From Pseudomonadota bacterium (GTDB taxonomy: Bacteria; Pseudomonadota; Gammaproteobacteria; Burkholderiales; Burkholderiaceae_B), in assembly GCA_023387815.1 (NCBI GenBank), contig JAEWHK010000015.1, positions 1 to 25,477 on the forward strand: 25,477 nt of DNA, given 5' to 3'. This document shows, piece by piece, positions 1 to 7,342 of this stretch. The position numbers and the translations under genes were made by a program. Positions within the stretch are counted from its first letter, which is position 1; each line of letters opens with the position of its first letter. The notes under the pieces were generated by a model. It was not told the DNA's origin, searched no databases, and saw nothing but the letters and a program-made list of their open reading frames with translations.

Positions 1-715
1 GGCTCGCGGCTATGTCTGCGAGAACTACGGCGCGCATTTTCGGCTGCCGGAACTGGGCCCTATCGGTTCCAATGGTCTGGCCAATGCGCGGGACTTTCTT
101 GCGCCGGTCGCAGCCTATGAAGATAGCGATGACAGTTGTGAACTGATTCGGAAATTCGGCGGAAATTTCTGGCGCGTCCCATTGCATCGTTCACCATTCA
201 ATGTGGTGGCATGGCACGGGAATCTGAGCCCCGTCAAATATGACACTGCGCATTTCATGACCATCGGATCAATCAGCTATGATCATCCGGATCCTTCCAT
301 TTTTACTGTGCTGACGTCGCCCAGCGATACGCCGGGAACGGCCAACTGTGATTTTGTGATATTTCCTCCCCGCTGGCTGGTCATGGAAGACACCTTCCGC
401 CCGCCATGGTTCCATCGCAATTTCATGAGCGAATTCATGGGTCTGGTCTATGGCGAATATGATGCCAAACCTGGCGGTTTCAAACCCGGAGGTGCCAGCC
501 TGCACAATTGCATGGTGCCGCACGGGCCCGATGAAGAATCTTACGGCAAGGCGACAGCGGCTGAACTCAAACCACAGAAGCTGGATAACACACTGGCGTT
601 CATGTTCGAGAGCCGCTATCGTTTCGTGCCTACCACGTTTGCCATGCAGGGGCCGGAACTGGAAAAAACCTATATCGACTGCTGGATGGGGTTGAAAGAC
701 CAGTTTGAGCGCTGA
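1..715 (+). CDS. hmgA: Homogentisate 1,2-dioxygenase, 3' part (5' end outside window)
   Basis: This is the C-terminal 237 residues of homogentisate 1,2-dioxygenase, the cytosolic Fe(II) enzyme that opens the homogentisate ring to maleylacetoacetate in tyrosine/phenylalanine breakdown. The reading frame is open from base 2 and begins with the family-typical ARGYVCENYGAHFRLPELG. The metal-site motifs are visible: PPWFHRNFMSEFMG (bases about 401-442; His and Glu ligands) and SLHNCMVPHGPDEE (about 496-537; second His ligand). It ends with TGA at 713. Full-length family members are about 430-445 aa, so roughly 200 N-terminal residues lie upstream of the window; nothing suggests a broken gene. The maleylacetoacetate isomerase and fumarylacetoacetase genes are not downstream, so they may lie upstream. 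The next gene, a phasin, has its own ribosome site. Confidence 0.97.
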   Translation, partial: ARGYVCENYGAHFRLPELGPIGSNGLANARDFLAPVAAYEDSDDSCELIRKFGGNFWRVPLHRSPFNVVAWHGNLSPVKYDTAHFMTIGSISYDHPDPSIFTVLTSPSDTPGTANCDFVIFPPRWLVMEDTFRPPWFHRNFMSEFMGLVYGEYDAKPGGFKPGGASLHNCMVPHGPDEESYGKATAAELKPQKLDNTLAFMFESRYRFVPTTFAMQGPELEKTYIDCWMGLKDQFER

Positions 716-799
716 TTAACGTGGATTGTCTGTTACTGGGGATTCGTGTTACCTTGGAATCAGGTTCAATGCAATATTCCATCATTAAGGAGAGCTGTC

Positions 800-1237
800 A
801 TGGCTAAAAGTACAAAAGACGATACGACTGCGGCCGCTGCATCCAATCCGTTCGCAGAACTGGGGAAAATGTATGAGCAATTTCAGGTGCCCGGCCTGGA
901 TCTGACTGCCATTGCAGACGCGCGTCGCAAAGATGTGGAAGCGCTGGTGCAGGCCAACAAGGCGGTTTATGACGGAATGCAGGCGCTGGCCAACAAGCAG
1001 GCGGAAATGTTCCGCCAGGCTATGACGGATATTCAGGGCGCCGTAGGAACCGCCAGTACCAATCCTGCTGCGCAAACGGAACTTGCGCGCAAAGCTTATG
1101 AAAAAGCCATTGCCGATATGCGGGAACTTGCGGAAATTGCACGCCAGTCCCAGACCGAGGCAATGACCAGCATCAGTCAGCGTGCAGCACAACATATGCA
1201 GGAACTGCGTGATATGGTTCAGAAAAAGTCGATCTGA
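800..1237 (+). CDS. Phasin family protein (PHA granule-associated)
   Basis: A 145-aa, Ala/Gln/Met-rich, almost wholly helical protein without cysteines or a signal peptide, as expected for a phasin that coats cytoplasmic polyhydroxyalkanoate granules. The N-terminal FAELGKMYEQFQVPGLD followed by repeated amphipathic helices (AEMFRQAMTDIQ, AYEKAIADMRELAEIA) is the usual phasin layout. I chose ATG at 800 (MAKSTKDD) because AAGGAGAG sits at 787-794, five bases upstream; the longer frame from 746 has no ribosome site. The gene lies 84 bp after hmgA on the same strand. No PHA synthase or depolymerase is in the window, so the assignment rests on sequence style. Phasin family is fairly secure; the granule role is inferred. 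Confidence 0.85.
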   Translation: MAKSTKDDTTAAAASNPFAELGKMYEQFQVPGLDLTAIADARRKDVEALVQANKAVYDGMQALANKQAEMFRQAMTDIQGAVGTASTNPAAQTELARKAYEKAIADMRELAEIARQSQTEAMTSISQRAAQHMQELRDMVQKKSI

Positions 1238-1349
1238 GGGGAAAACTAATCGGATTGATAATATCCGGTAGAAATAAAAAGCGCTGTATAGGAATGGCTG
1301 TGATATATTCCCGATATTGCAACCAATTGCATCAATGCATCGGGGATGT

Positions 1350-2627
1350 ATGTCTGGCTTCGATTCCAAATTCCGTGTGGTGGTATCGCTTGCCGGATGG
1401 GCAATCCTGTACTGGCTCGCCGCCTATATTTCCCTTTTGCTGGACGATCCGCTGTCTCATGTAGGGTTCGTCTGGTTTCCCGCAGGCATTGGTGTATCGG
1501 CGTTTCTGGTCACGGAATTCCGGCGCTGGCCCTGGCTGCTCGCTTTTCTCTTTGTCGCCCACCTGCTGGCGGATCTTTATTTCAGTCACGATATTCCCAT
1601 TGCAATTGTGCTATCGGCCATCACGCTTGCCACCGATATGGCAACCGCATGGGCTGTTCGCAGGTATGCGGAAAGCAAAGACGATCTGCAGATTGTGTTG
1701 CGGTGGATCATCGCCACATTTGTGATCAGTGCCATTTCAGCCGTACTCGGCTCAGTCTGGCTCGCGGTTTATGAAGACACACCATTTGATCAGCTTGTGT
1801 GGGTATGGTGGGGCGCAAATGTTTCCGGCGTCTTGTATGTGACCGCTGTGATCATGGGCCTGCGCGGGTTCACACTCGGCAGAAGGATTGTAAGCCAGCG
1901 TGCCAAGGTCGTCGGATTAATTGCATTTGTCGTCATGATCGTTCTCTCCTGGATGATTTTTGATCTGGAACATGTGGATCTGATGCATGGCACCAATGAG
2001 CGTGCGCCGTGGCGTGCGACGCTGATATTTGCCCTGACCGGTATCCCCATCATTCTGGCTGTGATTGCTGCCATTGCTTGCGGCAATCGTATGGGTGCAC
2101 TGGCGCTGCTCAGTCTGGGCGCCATTGTGATTTATCACTCGTCGGAAGGAACGGGCCCTTTCTTTCTCAGGACGCTGCAGCCTGGCGACTCGCTGCTGCT
2201 GGCTCAGTGTTATCTGGTTGGCGCGGCATTGCTCATCGTCTTTTTGCGAGTCTTCACGCATAGTGTCAGAAGGTATGATGCCGGCGCTGATCCGCTTACC
2301 GAAACGGCATATATGTATCGACTCGATGCATCGGGCAGCATGGACTGGGATGCAGACATCGCCGCCGCACTGAATCTGTCAGCAGGGGCCGGCGACAGTC
2401 TGCCTGCGATGCTGGAAAGCGTGCATCCGGATGATCGCGTGGCACTTCAAAAGATTATGCAGGTGGCCGAAATTCATTCAGTGTCCCTATCTCCCGTCGA
2501 ATTTCGTTTGCAATCTTCCGATGAACAATGGATATCGGCTCGTGCGCCGGTACCTACGCGGATAGATGAACCTGAAGGCGCGATCGTCGTCGGGACCTGG
2601 CTGATCAGCAACCGGAGGACCTCATGA
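1350..2627 (+). CDS. MASE1-domain membrane sensor with C-terminal PAS domain, no output domain
   Basis: About 425 aa. Residues 1 to about 310 are a polytopic membrane region of roughly eight helices. It carries the MASE1 signature near the N-terminus (VGFVWFPAGIGVSAFL, compare the family's WPPAGIALA). The last 100 residues look like a PAS fold: MYRLDASGSMDWDAD, then VHPDDRVAL, then VEFRLQSSDEQWISARA, ending GAIVVGTWLISNRR where PAS domains normally run into a kinase or GGDEF domain. Here the protein stops eight bases after the PAS end. MASE1 proteins usually feed histidine kinases or diguanylate cyclases, so signalling must be in trans or lost. Start choice is uncertain: ATG 1350 has GGGGA just upstream, while ATG 1335 and TTG 1317 are in-frame alternatives. 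An extended -10 (TGATATATT, 1301-1309) lies upstream. The stop overlaps the next start (ATGA), so it heads an operon with the 2624 small ORF and the HdeD-like gene. Confidence 0.8.
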   Translation: MSGFDSKFRVVVSLAGWAILYWLAAYISLLLDDPLSHVGFVWFPAGIGVSAFLVTEFRRWPWLLAFLFVAHLLADLYFSHDIPIAIVLSAITLATDMATAWAVRRYAESKDDLQIVLRWIIATFVISAISAVLGSVWLAVYEDTPFDQLVWVWWGANVSGVLYVTAVIMGLRGFTLGRRIVSQRAKVVGLIAFVVMIVLSWMIFDLEHVDLMHGTNERAPWRATLIFALTGIPIILAVIAAIACGNRMGALALLSLGAIVIYHSSEGTGPFFLRTLQPGDSLLLAQCYLVGAALLIVFLRVFTHSVRRYDAGADPLTETAYMYRLDASGSMDWDADIAAALNLSAGAGDSLPAMLESVHPDDRVALQKIMQVAEIHSVSLSPVEFRLQSSDEQWISARAPVPTRIDEPEGAIVVGTWLISNRRTS

Positions 2628-2674
2628 ATCATTGGTTTCCTGTGCAATTGGTCTGCGACTGGAGTCTGCGATGA
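2624..2674 (+). CDS. Small 16-codon ORF linking the MASE1 and HdeD-like genes
   Basis: ATG at 2624 overlaps the TGA of the MASE1 gene (ATGA), and its own TGA (2672-2674) overlaps the ATG (2671) of the HdeD-like gene in the same ATGA manner. A strong ribosome site, GGAGG at 2614-2618, lies five bases upstream and serves this ORF better than the downstream gene. The peptide would be MNHWFPVQLVCDWSLR. It matches nothing I know. It may be a genuine small protein, or merely a device that carries ribosomes to the downstream start. The ORF is seen directly; that it is translated is inferred. Confidence 0.4.
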   Translation: MNHWFPVQLVCDWSLR

Positions 2675-4005
2675 TACAGATTGCACTTTTGCTGTTCGGG
2701 GCCAATTTTGTTCGCCGCAATGCCTATCTGCTGGGGATTCTGGGATTTGTCTGGCTTGTCATGGGCCTGATCATATTCATTGATGCACTCGATGGCGTTC
2801 GTTACTTTCCCTTGATGCTTTTCGGAATTTTGCTGCTCATCGAGAGTGTCATTACGTTAAGCGTGGCCTCCAGCGGCGTGGGTGCACAGAAAGCGGTGCT
2901 GTATTTCAAGGGAGGCGGTTTCTTTCTGATTTCGCTGCTGATCCTTTCCAACGATACCATCAGCAATATGCTCCTGGCCTTCATTCTGGGCATGGCGTAC
3001 TTCGTGATGGGGGTATTGCAGATTGCGTCTGCGTGGGTGGTGCGGTTCCCGAACTGGCGAACAGCGCTGGGAATCGGCATTGCAAAGATTGCATTTGCCA
3101 TATTCATGTTCGGACCCTATCCCAGCCATTACTCGGCAACCATTTCCGTTTTCATTGGCATCACACTTATCATGGGTGGCATTGTTACCCTGAATGTCTT
3201 TGTCAGGGCGCGCCAGCTCAAGGCAGGGACATCGGTCTTTGCGTTGTTTGCACCCTCTGACGTTCTGCCAAAAATCCGTAATACCGATTTGCGTCGGAAG
3301 GTCAATACCGAGGGGCCCACTGGCCATATACAGGAAGAACCGTTGACTGTACATGTCTGGACACCGGAAGGTTCATCCAAGAATGCACCCGTCCCCAGGC
3401 CTGTGATTAACCGTTATATTGCGGCTGTCGATGTCAATGGCGTGATCTCCACGGGGCATGCCGCCCTGGAAATCTTGCCGCAAACCTATATCAGTCTTTA
3501 CCCCGCAGCCGATATCGATCGTTCACCCTCGGAGTTCTTCCGGATTCTGAAGGCAACGCGCGATAATGATGTTGCAGGGCAGTTTCAGCCGGACTATGTG
3601 ACGGAATCGAAAGCCTGGTGCCCGTCGAACTGGCAGGTGAAGTTTCATTCTTATAATGCCGAGGGCCTGAGCCGATTCTGGGAGGAATACAGGCAGTATG
3701 AAATTTACAACCTGACCTCTCGCAATTGCTCAAGCTCGGTGAGTTATGCACTGGAGGCCGCGCTGGACGGAGCACTTGAAGAGAGGGTCACGCATTCCTG
3801 GCGCGAAGTGCTGCGTGTCATGATGATGCCTGAACTGTGGATCGCGGCACAAATCAGAAAGCGCGCGACCACCATGGCGTGGACACCCGGTCTGACGCTG
3901 GATTATTCCCGCGCGTTGAGAGCCATTGTTCATCCGGTCAGCACACCGTGGTTCTCGCGCCTGCTGCGGGTCAGCAAGGCATCGCGTGTTTCGGTGACAG
4001 GATAG
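2671..4005 (+). CDS. HdeD/DUF308 membrane protein fused to a predicted permuted papain-like domain
   Basis: A 444-aa protein. Residues 1 to about 180 form six membrane helices in three hairpins with the HdeD/DUF308 style (LLGILGFVWLVMGLIIF, MLLAFILGMAYFVMGVLQI, TISVFIGITLIMGGIVT). After a linker (about 185-245), residues 250-380 look like a circularly permuted papain-like (NlpC/P60-superfamily) domain. The candidate His comes first (TGHAALEI, His263, then YISLYPA) and the candidate Cys later (SRNCSSSVSYAL, Cys353). A target such as a peptide, amide or lipid bond is only inferred. Start ATG 2671 overlaps the stop of the 16-codon ORF; TGGAGT upstream is a weaker ribosome site. HdeD proteins are linked to acid resistance in enterobacteria, but the long catalytic-looking tail is not part of that family. 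The 3' end faces a DUF4105 gene with the same His/Cys order. Confidence 0.75.
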   Translation: MIQIALLLFGANFVRRNAYLLGILGFVWLVMGLIIFIDALDGVRYFPLMLFGILLLIESVITLSVASSGVGAQKAVLYFKGGGFFLISLLILSNDTISNMLLAFILGMAYFVMGVLQIASAWVVRFPNWRTALGIGIAKIAFAIFMFGPYPSHYSATISVFIGITLIMGGIVTLNVFVRARQLKAGTSVFALFAPSDVLPKIRNTDLRRKVNTEGPTGHIQEEPLTVHVWTPEGSSKNAPVPRPVINRYIAAVDVNGVISTGHAALEILPQTYISLYPAADIDRSPSEFFRILKATRDNDVAGQFQPDYVTESKAWCPSNWQVKFHSYNAEGLSRFWEEYRQYEIYNLTSRNCSSSVSYALEAALDGALEERVTHSWREVLRVMMMPELWIAAQIRKRATTMAWTPGLTLDYSRALRAIVHPVSTPWFSRLLRVSKASRVSVTG

Positions 4006-4065
4006 AATCACTTACGTCGGTTGCTGCTATATCCAGCTCAGTGAAGCGCGGCGGGCGTAAGCTCA

Positions 4066-4079
4066 GCGCTCATGAGCGC
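4066..4079. repeat. Perfect 14-bp palindrome between convergent genes
   Basis: GCGCTCATGAGCGC reads the same on both strands and lies between the convergent HdeD-like and DUF4105 genes. It has no loop and no T-run on either side, so it is not a standard intrinsic terminator. The remaining sequence of 4006-4154 shows nothing else I can name. Confidence 0.3.
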
Positions 4080-4154
4080 ACTCCGAGTTCATTTCGTCCG
4101 TGATTACCGTAGTCGCACTAGCTGCGTGGATATTCTGGGAATAAGTGGCATCAT

Positions 4155-5141
4155 TCAGGTTCCCGGCACGCCTTCCCGAATCACGCGTGAATAATCATTG
4201 ATATCGGTATTGGCTCTGGCTCTGTCGGTATAGCGTCCGCGCCGGCGATATTCTTCTACGTTGTCCGCACCTTGCAATCCCCCAACCTTGTACAGATACT
4301 CGGGCAGATATCCCGAAGCGAGGAGTCGATAATCCAGTGGCAGACCGGGCACAATACGATCCATCATGCGGAAAATCAGCGTGGTGCAGTTGCCTGTAAT
4401 GGTGTGATAAAACCTGGGTGTATGAACGAGTCGATTGGCTTCATCCAGATACGCCAGCAATAGTGACTGCCTTGCCGTTGCATCCATATTTACCCGGTAT
4501 AAGTATCCGTCTTCGTTCCGGATATTGCTGCGGACATACAGAATATCCCTTTCGTCTGCCGCCACAATACTGAGTTCATACATCTTGAAGAAGCCGCCCA
4601 GCTCAGAGAATGCATCTCCTTCCTTCCGCCGGATTTCAACTGAAAAGACCAGGTAGTCATCATTACCGAATCCGAATGACACCATTGCATGTGCAATAGC
4701 GGGACCGGCCCAGTAAGAAAGCGCCAGATCCACCGATTCCAGCCTGCTCAGATCGTATTGTCGGGTTTCCCATTGCTGTTCGTAATTATCGGGCGCATGC
4801 CAGATGAAATGACGGACATTCCTGATCGTTAGCTGCTGATTCTGGATAGCACCTTGCGCCTGGCGCGAGACTTCGGGAATCCAGCGCCGGTTGTTCAACG
4901 GAACAATGCGTCGCCACCATACGACAAGTGCAATGACGAAGAGCGTATAGCTGATGCCGCCCAGAGCCTGTAGCCATTCGATCTGCGGATGGAAGATCGT
5001 GGCCAGAAAGACGGCAGAAACCAGTGCCCAGAGCGCAATAATCAACAGGCGCGCGTCCGGCCGCCGGGTAAGTTGTACCCACAGCGCCAGCGTGCCCAGG
5101 ACGAAAACAACAACGACGAGTACCGCCAGCGCGACCATCAT
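4155..5141 (-). CDS. DUF4105 (Lnb N-terminal-like) membrane protein
   Basis: 328 aa. Three N-terminal membrane helices (about 3-23, 32-50 and 61-77) are followed by a soluble domain of about 250 residues. The domain carries the DUF4105 hallmarks: FIWHAPDNYEQQWETRQYDL, then SYWAGPAIAHAMVSF with candidate catalytic His151, YLVFSVEIRR, and HTITGNCTTLIFRMM with candidate nucleophile Cys252. The family is predicted to be papain-like with permuted order (His before Cys) and to act on the envelope side of the membrane; its substrate is not established. ATG at 5141 is followed by a second ATG (5138); the ribosome site (AGAGCAG) is weak. A candidate promoter is at 5179-5207. It converges on the HdeD-like gene, which has a comparable predicted fold, so the two may act on the same substrate. 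Confidence 0.85.
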   Translation of the reverse strand: MMVALAVLVVVVFVLGTLALWVQLTRRPDARLLIIALWALVSAVFLATIFHPQIEWLQALGGISYTLFVIALVVWWRRIVPLNNRRWIPEVSRQAQGAIQNQQLTIRNVRHFIWHAPDNYEQQWETRQYDLSRLESVDLALSYWAGPAIAHAMVSFGFGNDDYLVFSVEIRRKEGDAFSELGGFFKMYELSIVAADERDILYVRSNIRNEDGYLYRVNMDATARQSLLLAYLDEANRLVHTPRFYHTITGNCTTLIFRMMDRIVPGLPLDYRLLASGYLPEYLYKVGGLQGADNVEEYRRRGRYTDRARANTDINDYSRVIREGVPGT

Positions 5142-5178
5142 TCTGCTCTATGCCAGTGAAATCAAATTGACTGGGTAA

Positions 5179-5207
5179 ATAGTACAGCAGTTTGATTGAT
5201 CAATAAA
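5179..5207 (-). promoter_or_regulatory. Candidate sigma70 promoter of the DUF4105 gene
   Basis: On the minus strand TTTATT (5207-5202) and TACTAT (5184-5179) are separated by 17 bp, which would start transcription about 30 bases before the ATG at 5141. A 10-bp palindrome, ATTGATCAAT (5195-5204), overlaps the -35 and could be an operator. Confidence 0.35.
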
Positions 5208-5278
5208 GGTGCACATTAAAGGGTAAACCGGAAACCGTCGACGTATTGTTGGAAAATGCTTGTCCAATGTCCATCCAC

Positions 5279-5309
5279 AAAAAAACCATGCCGTGATTAC
5301 GACATGGTT
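5279..5309 (-). terminator. Intrinsic terminator downstream of the EF-hand gene
   Basis: Read on the minus strand, AACCATGTCGT pairs with ACGGCATGGTT around an AATC loop with one mismatch, and the transcript then runs through seven U residues (opposite A 5279-5285). It lies about 120 bases beyond the stop of the EF-hand gene and before the DUF4105 gene on the same strand, so it separates the two units. Confidence 0.75.
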
Positions 5310-5430
5310 CAATAAGACATGATTCAATGCCCGCCTGGTGAAATCAGCCAAACGACATCATGGAAATAACGGCAATGGCACTATCAGGAACTAATTACTG
5401 CGATGCAATGCCGCTTATCCATCTAACTCC

Positions 5431-5928
5431 TTATTTGAGCTGGCCGTCCTGGTTGGTATCGGCCGCTTCAAAGTCAGTGGTCACTTGCGCTGTCATTTCA
5501 TCGTGCTCAATACGACCGTTTTTATTGGCGTCAACAGCGGCAAACTGATCGGGTGTCAGAATGGTACCGACTTCTTCCGCGGTCAGCGCGTTGTCGCCAT
5601 TCTTGTCCAGATTCTTGAAAGCGGCGTTCATGGCCTGATCATATTCTTCCTTGCCCACGGCCCCATCTTTGTTCAGATCCAGTTTGGTGAGCTGATCCTG
5701 CGAAATCTCACCTCCGCCAGCGGGCATTGTTCCGGGCATTCCCTGGCCACCTGCTGAAGGTGCGCCTTGCGCTGCAGTACCCGCGGGCGCCTGCTCCATG
5801 GTCTGGCCGGTTCCGGCACCCGTTGTCTGGGCGCTGGCGCTTTGGGCGAGAAACAAGGCAGAACCCATGCTTGCGGTGACGGCAAAACAAGCGGCAGCGG
5901 TTTTGCTTCTCAATAATGCTTTCTTCAT
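5431..5928 (-). CDS. Secreted EF-hand calcium-binding protein
   Basis: 165 aa. A Sec signal peptide (MKKALLRSK, hydrophobic core, ASA-QT cleavage near residue 33) is followed by a Gly/Ala/Gln/Pro-rich low-complexity stretch (about 35-73) and then EF-hand loops. Loop 1 is DLNKDGAVGKEE (84-95). Loop 2 is DKNGDNALTAEE (108-119), with Asn in place of the usual Gly at position 6. Loop 3 is DANKNGRIEHDE (133-144). A fourth, DTNQDGQLK (157-165), is cut off by the stop before its position-12 Glu. Ca2+ binding in the periplasm or outside is inferred from the loops. ATG 5928 is supported by GAAAGGAG (5938-5945). It is monocistronic, with a terminator at 5279-5309. Confidence 0.9.
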   Translation of the reverse strand: MKKALLRSKTAAACFAVTASMGSALFLAQSASAQTTGAGTGQTMEQAPAGTAAQGAPSAGGQGMPGTMPAGGGEISQDQLTKLDLNKDGAVGKEEYDQAMNAAFKNLDKNGDNALTAEEVGTILTPDQFAAVDANKNGRIEHDEMTAQVTTDFEAADTNQDGQLK

Positions 5929-5945
5929 AAATCAAAACTCCTTTC

Positions 5946-6202
5946 ATTAACGGCTGCAGAGGAAAGGCCCGCTGCACATGCGCGTTGCGACAGGTTGGTG
6001 TGAAGAACGCTGTCTTGCAGCACCAAATGATTTTTCATACTAACACCATCAAACAGTGATTTCATTTGGAATAATGAGAAGATGTAACGTTATGATTCGC
6101 TGTTTTGGCCGGGTCTTGCTGTCCTGATTGCCGATTCGCAAGAGGGCTCACCAGTCGCAAGTCCGGATGCTTGCAGCGTCTTTCAGATGCATCTGTCTGC
6201 GT
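5946..6202. other. Intergenic region between the EF-hand gene and queC
   Basis: About 257 bases holding the unidentified promoter of the EF-hand gene (minus strand) and the 3' flank of queC. The only structure I see is a perfect 12-bp palindrome, CAGATGCATCTG (6184-6195), just after the queC stop, without a T-run. I see no gene or RNA here. Confidence 0.4.
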
Positions 6203-6898
6203 TCAACTTCTTTGATAAGCTTCATATCCCTTGCGGCGCAGGTCACACGCGGGGCAATGGTTACAGCCGTAACCCCAGTCATGTCGGTGCGCCCGGTCGC
6301 CCAGATAGCAGGTATGGGTGTATTCCTTAATCAGTTCGACAAGAGAAGTACCACCAAGCGTCTCGGCCAATTGCCAGGTTTGCTCCTTATCGATCCACAT
6401 AAGTGGTGTCTCAATCACCATGGGCTTGTCCAGTCCCAGACTCAACGAAACCTGCAGTGATTTGAGTGTATTGTCCCTACAATCGGGATAGCCGGAATAG
6501 TCGGTCTCGCACATCCCGCCAACCAATACTTCCAGGCCACGGCGGTAGGCCAGTGCCGCGGCGAAATTGAAAAACAGCAGGTTTCGTCCCGGGACAAAGC
6601 TGTTGGGTAGTCCGCTTTTCTCAAATTCAATGGCCTTGTCCTGAGTCAGAGAGGTATCGCTGATCTGTCCCAGGACCGACAGGTCCAGCATATGATCGTC
6701 GCCCAGGCGGCTGCTCCATTCGGGAAATTGCAGACGAAATTGTTCAATTACCTGATCACGACAGTCGATTTCCACGGCATGACGCTGGCCATAACTGAAG
6801 CCGATGGTTTCCACATACTGGTAATTGTTCAATGCCCATGCCAGGCATGTCGTTGAATCCTGTCCCCCCGAGAAAAGGACAAGTGCTTTACGATTCAT
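6203..6898 (-). CDS. queC: 7-cyano-7-deazaguanine synthase QueC
   Basis: 231 aa, normal for the family. QueC uses ATP and ammonia to convert 7-carboxy-7-deazaguanine to preQ0, the precursor of the tRNA base queuosine. Visible motifs are the PP-loop LFSGGQDSTTCL (residues 8-19), FVPGRNLLF (101-109), GGMCETDYSGYPDCR (127-141) and the C-terminal zinc site Cys197, Cys212, Cys215 and Cys218 (GCNHCPACDLR). I chose ATG 6898, which gives the standard MNRKALVLFSGG start with GGA eight bases upstream; ATG 6907 in frame is an alternative. No queD, queE or queF is adjacent. It follows the DUF2784 gene by about 80 bases on the same strand and may be co-transcribed with it. Confidence 0.97.
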   Translation of the reverse strand: MNRKALVLFSGGQDSTTCLAWALNNYQYVETIGFSYGQRHAVEIDCRDQVIEQFRLQFPEWSSRLGDDHMLDLSVLGQISDTSLTQDKAIEFEKSGLPNSFVPGRNLLFFNFAAALAYRRGLEVLVGGMCETDYSGYPDCRDNTLKSLQVSLSLGLDKPMVIETPLMWIDKEQTWQLAETLGGTSLVELIKEYTHTCYLGDRAHRHDWGYGCNHCPACDLRRKGYEAYQRS

Positions 6899-6979
6899 CG
6901 TTATCATCCATAAAAATTGGTGTCTGAAGTCAGGCTCAAGCTTAATTGCATTCGTGGTTCTGGCGTGACCCTGTCGTGA

Positions 6980-7342
6980 CTATCGTTTTCTTCGGGCAAA
7001 AACCAGAATATAAATAATCACATTCAAAATAATCAGTCCCGCTGCCAGAGCAATCTGGATTGGCCGGGTCAGCCCAGGCGGATAGATGACCATCAGCAGG
7101 TAGTGCTCCAGAAAGCTGCCACTATAGGCCGCCTGTCCCGCAAGCTCCCGCAAATAGTTCTCCAGCGGCGTCAGCGGGCAAATGCCGCCTGTTGAGATGA
7201 TAAACGCACCCCACAGCAGCGCGGGCAAATGCAGCAGAATAATCCGAAACTTCCACAGCACAAGCAAGCCGCCGAAAATCGCAAATAGAATAAACGCAAA
7301 ATGCGTGATCAGGACCAGATCTGCAAGCAGTCGGTAAATCAC
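6980..7342 (-). CDS. DUF2784 family membrane protein
   Basis: 120 aa. A small inner-membrane protein with four hydrophobic segments and the DUF2784 core: HFAFILFAIFGGLLVLWK, GGICPLTPLENYLRELAG, then FLEHYLLMVIYPPGL. The function of the family is unknown. I chose the GTG at 7342, which overlaps the trpI stop codon (GTGA) and has AGGGGA about eight bases upstream; the longer frame from 7384 would lie inside trpI and lacks homology-like sequence. Translational coupling to trpI is likely. The link to tryptophan metabolism is positional only. Confidence 0.88.
   Translation of the reverse strand: MIYRLLADLVLITHFAFILFAIFGGLLVLWKFRIILLHLPALLWGAFIISTGGICPLTPLENYLRELAGQAAYSGSFLEHYLLMVIYPPGLTRPIQIALAAGLIILNVIIYILVFARRKR

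Noticed and set aside
1..715. Truncated homogentisate dioxygenase as a pseudogene
   Set aside because: The frame is open to the window edge with all visible metal ligands; the truncation is caused by the window boundary.
1790..2261. Two overlapping minus-strand open frames opposite the MASE1 gene
   Set aside because: Composition is typical of antisense shadows (Arg/His/Gln/Thr-rich, no domain), and the plus-strand gene is convincing.
4066..4079. Palindrome as an intrinsic terminator for the convergent genes
   Set aside because: No loop and no T-run on either strand; kept only as a palindrome.
5148..5351. A 67-codon minus-strand open frame between the EF-hand and DUF4105 genes
   Set aside because: It runs through the intrinsic terminator at 5279-5309 and the DUF4105 promoter, and has no ribosome site or family resemblance.
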